A DNA stretch of 64,000 bases, from contig CM046338.1 of assembly GCA_025403435.1 (NCBI GenBank), positions 17,235,316-17,299,315 of the forward strand. The letters are read 5' to 3'. Made by a program: the position numbers and the translations under genes. This stretch comes from Artocarpus heterophyllus. Lineage: Eukaryota; Streptophyta; Magnoliopsida; Rosales; Moraceae. Within the stretch, counting starts at the first letter, position 1. Every line of letters starts with the position of its first letter. Of the stretch, positions 60,615 through 64,000 are shown one piece after another. The notes beneath the pieces are model-generated. The model searched no databases. It was not told where the DNA came from and worked only from the letters and a program-made list of their open reading frames with translations.

Positions 60615-63248
60615 TCACGCCTCTTGGAGAAGTCCAACTGAAGTTGCGCACAACTTCAGTTTCTCAATCGGATCCATCTTGGTGAGCATATCTCTGGATC
60701 CTTTTACCACCCACGTTGCCTTATACCGTTTGCTGCCAGCACTTTTATTTTTTACCCGGTATACCCTCTTGTTGTGCAAGGACTTTTTACTCTGTGGTAA
60801 CTTTGCCAGTTGCCATGTCCGATCCAACTCGTCCCTCATGGCTAACTCCCACTTGACCGAATCTCCAGCCTCCACGGCTTCATCAAAGCTCTCTGGCTTA
60901 CCTTTGTCGGTCAACAAGATGTAATGCAGAGTTGGGGAGTATCTCTGCGGTGGTCTGATTGTCCTGCTAGACCTCCTGACTGGTGTGGCAGGAGTCCTCT
61001 GGTTTTCTTCTGGAGCTATGTTTTCCTGGTCTTCAACCTCTGGATTTTGCACCTCCACTTCAGGCAGATCCTTCAATGGAATCACCTCAGGCTTCTTATC
61101 TTCAGAACCTGAACCCCTGGAGTCCGTGCTGTCTCTGTCCTTGTACAGAACACCTTCGTTGAAGATCACATCCTTGCTCCTGATAATCTTCCGACTTTGG
61201 TCATCCCAGAGACGATAACCAAACTCAAGTCCGCCATAGCCAACCAGAAAGCACTTCTTTGACTTGGCATCCAGTTTACTTCTAGCAGTAGAATCGATAT
61301 GTGCATAAGAAACACAACCAAACACTCTCAAGTAAGAGAGATCCACCTGTTTATGGCTCCAGACTTCTTCCGGTAGCTTGAACTTCAGCGGTGTGGATGG
61401 ACTTCTGTTTATCAGATGAGCGGCTGTGTTAATTGCCTCAGCCCAAAACATCTTTGGCAGCCCTGCATGCAACCTCATGCTTCTGGCACGCTCGTTTAAA
61501 GTCCTGTTCATCCTCTCAGCTACCCCATTCTGTTGTGGTTTCCCTGGAATGGTCTTCCTCATCTTTATCCCATTCTCAGCACAGTACCGCCTGAAATCTT
61601 CACCTAGGTACTCTCCCCCATTGTCGGACTGCAAGCACTTCACCTTCAAATCTGTCTCGTTCTCCACCATGGCTTTCCATCTCTTGAAAGCATCGAACAC
61701 ATCAGATTTGTTTTTCAGAAAGTAAACCCATACCTTCCTGCTTGAGTCATCTATGAACGTCACATAGTATTTTGCGCCGCCAAGGGAAGTCACCGGCGCA
61801 GGCCCCCACACATCAGTGTGAACAAGCTCCAATCTCCTGGACTTAGGCTCTCTACCCATCTTTGAGAAACTCACTCTCTTCTGTTTACCAAAGATGCAGG
61901 CTTCACACAAACTGTGATCAACAGTTTTCAAACCCGGCAATTTTCCTTTGCAGTGAAGCACCTTCATACCCTTCTCACTCATGTGACCGAGCCTATAATG
62001 CCATAGCTCAGTATTGGCAGCAGAATCAGCAACTGCTAGGGTATCTCTGCAACTAGAGTTCATGTAGAGAGTTCCAGCCTTGCGTCCCCGAGCAATAACC
62101 ATCGCTCCTTTCGTGACTTTCCAACCTCCACAATTGAAGGTTACTTTATGTCCATCATCATCTAGTTGCCCCACCGAAATCAAGTTGCGCATTAGTTTAG
62201 GAACATGTCTCACCTTATGAATCTTCCATACCGACCCATTAGGCATTTTTAAACTGACATCTCCAATGCCAACTATATCCAAAGGTTCTCCATCAGCGAG
62301 ATAAACCTTACCATGATTTCCGGCAACGTAGTTCTCCAGGACATGACGGTGTGCTGTGGTGTGGAATGATGCTCCTGAGTCCATCACCCACGAATCAAAA
62401 GAACTGTCGACAGACAAGATTAAAGCATCCTGTTGCTCTTCAGTGGCGGCGTTGGCTGCGTCATTAGTCTTGTCTTCATTCTTCCTTGGAGCCCTGCAGT
62501 TCTTTTTCAAGTGGCCCGTCTTCCCACAGTTCCAACACTCCATGGTCCTTCCATTCCTTGAATTGCTTCTCCCATTCCTCGACTTGCCTCTCCTGCCATT
62601 ATCCCTGTTGGATTGCCTATCAAGTTTCCTGCCCCTATTATCAACATTAAGGGCCGAGTTCGACGAAGAGGCTTCTCCTGAGTCCTTCCTGCGAACTTCT
62701 TCCGCCAGAATAGAATTTCTGACATCAACAAACTTTAATTTGGCATTCCCAAGCGAATTTGTAATGGCCACCCTCATGGGTTCCCAGCTATTCGGTAACG
62801 AGGCCAAGAGGATTAGAGCATTGATCTCATCATCGAATTTAATCTCTACCGAGACCAATTGGTTTAGGACGGTGTTGAAACTGTTCAGGTGCTCTACAAC
62901 CGAGGCACCTTCAGACATCTTTAAATTAAAGAGCTTCTTCATGAGATGTACCTTGTTATTGGCTGAGGGCTTCTCATACATCTCTGACAGAGCATTCATC
63001 ATCCCTGCTGTAGTAGTCTCCTTCGCAACGTTGTGGGCAACGTTCTTTGACAAAGTCAAACGGATCACACCGAGTACCTGTCTATCAAGGAGACTCCACT
63101 CCTCATCCTTCATGCCTTCGGGCTTATTACCCAAGGGCAAGTGCAGTTTCCTGCTGTATAGGTAGTCCTCTACTTGCATCCTCCAATAGGAAAAATCTGA
63201 ACCATCAAATTTGGTGATGCCGGCTGCCATACCTTCTTCTCCAGTCAT
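60615..63248 (-). CDS. Copia-3 gag-protease-integrase polyprotein with RT/RNase H deleted
   Basis: An uninterrupted 877-codon ORF. Gag (UBN2-like) covers about residues 10-200, with a zinc knuckle C238-C241-H246-C251 and protease D290-S-G. GAG-pre-integrase lies at about 410-465. The integrase core has D479, D542 and E578, the D-D-35-E spacing. A short start of RT occupies about 795-848. After residue 850 the frame passes directly into SRDMLTKMDPIEKLKLC, the end of the RNase H domain in related elements, then stops. The YVDD box and all RNase H catalytic residues are absent. The deletion is in frame. The Gag-PR-INT part looks functional by motif; reverse transcription would have to be supplied by another element. 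Confidence 0.93.
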   Translation of the reverse strand: MTGEEGMAAGITKFDGSDFSYWRMQVEDYLYSRKLHLPLGNKPEGMKDEEWSLLDRQVLGVIRLTLSKNVAHNVAKETTTAGMMNALSEMYEKPSANNKVHLMKKLFNLKMSEGASVVEHLNSFNTVLNQLVSVEIKFDDEINALILLASLPNSWEPMRVAITNSLGNAKLKFVDVRNSILAEEVRRKDSGEASSSNSALNVDNRGRKLDRQSNRDNGRRGKSRNGRSNSRNGRTMECWNCGKTGHLKKNCRAPRKNEDKTNDAANAATEEQQDALILSVDSSFDSWVMDSGASFHTTAHRHVLENYVAGNHGKVYLADGEPLDIVGIGDVSLKMPNGSVWKIHKVRHVPKLMRNLISVGQLDDDGHKVTFNCGGWKVTKGAMVIARGRKAGTLYMNSSCRDTLAVADSAANTELWHYRLGHMSEKGMKVLHCKGKLPGLKTVDHSLCEACIFGKQKRVSFSKMGREPKSRRLELVHTDVWGPAPVTSLGGAKYYVTFIDDSSRKVWVYFLKNKSDVFDAFKRWKAMVENETDLKVKCLQSDNGGEYLGEDFRRYCAENGIKMRKTIPGKPQQNGVAERMNRTLNERARSMRLHAGLPKMFWAEAINTAAHLINRSPSTPLKFKLPEEVWSHKQVDLSYLRVFGCVSYAHIDSTARSKLDAKSKKCFLVGYGGLEFGYRLWDDQSRKIIRSKDVIFNEGVLYKDRDSTDSRGSGSEDKKPEVIPLKDLPEVEVQNPEVEDQENIAPEENQRTPATPVRRSSRTIRPPQRYSPTLHYILLTDKGKPESFDEAVEAGDSVKWELAMRDELDRTWQLAKLPQSKKSLHNKRVYRVKNKSAGSKRYKATWVVKGSRDMLTKMDPIEKLKLCATSVGLLQEA

Positions 63249-63268
63249 CGTTCTTGATCAAAACCTCC

Positions 63269-63280
63269 GCTCTGATACCA
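63269..63280 (-). other. Primer-binding site of Copia-3
   Basis: GCTCTGATACCA on the + strand, 2 bp from the LTR at 63283. It matches initiator tRNA-Met on the - strand. Confidence 0.95.
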
Positions 63281-63282
63281 GT

Positions 63283-64000
63283 TGTTGGGGAATTAGGCGA
63301 CTACTAATTCCAAGGATCGCAAGAACGAACAATTGCGGAAAATAAATAGGAGAAAAGAAGAAAAAGAGACACCAAATTTTTATACAGGTTCGTCCAAAAT
63401 TGAGACTACGTCCTGTTTCTGCCGCTTGCAGATTCCACTATGATGAAGGAGATTACAGATTACAAGAGCAGTTTCTTACACACTCACAAATTGTGCTTAC
63501 CAAAACTCTCTTCTATCTAACACCCAATGGGAATTTTTTCTCTCTCAAGGATGAAGCTCTCAAGAATTATGCCTCTCACAATTCACACACTTTTCACACA
63601 CAGCTTTCACACACCCAACCCTAGCCACCTTGTGTCTATTTATAACCAAAGGAGGAGAAAATAGCAACTAATGGGAAACCCTAGTGGTTTCCCGTTTTTG
63701 GGACCTTTGAATTCGACTTTGATTCAAAACACATCGCGCAGCACAGCGCGTCAGCGCCGCGGCGCTCGGCGCTCGAAACGAGCGCTGCGGCGCCTAGGCG
63801 CTCTTCACCTGGCGCCTAGGCGCTTGCCACATTGCGCCTAGGCGCAATTCACCTGGCGCCTAGGCGCTCTCCACATAGCGCCTAGGCGCTCTTGTCCTGG
63901 CGCCTAGGCGCTCTTCACCTGGCGCCTAGGCGCCTTCGCCCCAGCGCCGCGGCGCTCTTCTGCCAGAGCCGCGGCGCTTGCTCCCTGCCTTCGAGGACGT
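63283..64000 (-). repeat. Copia-3 5' LTR (right), truncated by window end
   Basis: It matches 59811 onward for 718 bp and runs off the window. It carries extra GCGCCGCGGCGC-type sequence at about 63753-63790 that the left LTR lacks. Confidence 0.94.
63753..63977 (-). repeat. 22-bp tandem palindrome array (right LTR, longer form)
   Basis: Same units as 60282-60470 with an added GC-rich palindromic block at the left end. The arrays differ in length between LTRs of one element. Confidence 0.93.

Larger units (their letters stand above)
59811..64000 (-). mobile_element. Copia-3: young Copia element lacking RT and RNase H, cut by window end
   Basis: Two LTRs in the same sense (59811-60556, and 63283 to beyond the window), a - strand gag-pol ORF, PBS and polypurine tract define a Copia element on the - strand. 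Over the visible 700 bp the LTRs differ by only a few substitutions plus one 30-40 bp indel within the palindrome array, so insertion was recent. The pol frame goes directly from the start of RT to the last residues of RNase H, so this copy is non-autonomous. Confidence 0.94.

Noticed and set aside
62356..63165. 269-codon + strand ORF inside Copia-3
   Set aside because: It is the antisense shadow of the gag-protease region. Its Leu/Ser-rich translation carries no motif.

Overview
The window is nuclear DNA of a flowering plant. It is AT-rich, has spliced genes with plant-type GT/AG introns, and carries Ty1/copia elements primed by initiator tRNA-Met, CACTA and Mutator-type relics, a plant 9-lipoxygenase pair and a berberine-bridge-enzyme-like (BBE-like) oxidase. 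The BBE-like protein resembles the cannabinoid-synthase branch (same MKCS start, same His/Cys flavin-attachment spacing). This suggests a eudicot, perhaps Rosales, but the species cannot be fixed from the sequence alone.

Host genes are few. Two lipoxygenase copies lie in tandem on the + strand. Copy 1 (1-2146, entering from the left edge) is a clear pseudogene. Copy 2 (25685-30716, nine exons) has good splice sites and all iron ligands but two single-base frame breaks. A receptor-like-protein (LRR) relic follows at 31285-33670. The only gene that looks fully intact is the intronless BBE-like oxidase on the - strand (54762-56420), with a secretion signal, both flavin-linking residues and a Phe where cannabinoid synthases have the catalytic Tyr.

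Most of the rest is mobile DNA. Copia-1 (9469-19170) is a 9.7 kb, very young element with 2.04 kb LTRs and a single nonsense codon in pol. Copia-2 (19710-24672) is old and full of TAG/TAA stops of the C-to-T type. Copia-3 (59811 to beyond 64000, - strand) is young but has lost nearly all of its reverse transcriptase and RNase H by an in-frame deletion. A 16.4 kb block (35149-51566) is one non-autonomous LTR element inserted inside another copy of itself. The family has about 1.97 kb LTRs and no gag-pol, but carries two non-retroviral ORFs: an intronless homologue of LONELY GUY (LOG, cytokinin-activating phosphoribohydrolase) and a 173-residue basic, cysteine-rich protein that may be related to plant-virus nucleic-acid-binding proteins. 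The outer copy sits in a CACTA transposase relic (35018-35148 and 51572-52434).

The strongest candidates for something new are: (1) the LOG-plus-cysteine-rich-protein retroelement family, where the cysteine-rich ORF differs between the two copies mostly at synonymous sites; and (2) GC palindromes repeated at about 22 bp spacing (two helical turns) upstream of the TATA boxes of two unrelated Copia elements. Degenerate tandem arrays fill the 3 kb upstream of the BBE-like gene.
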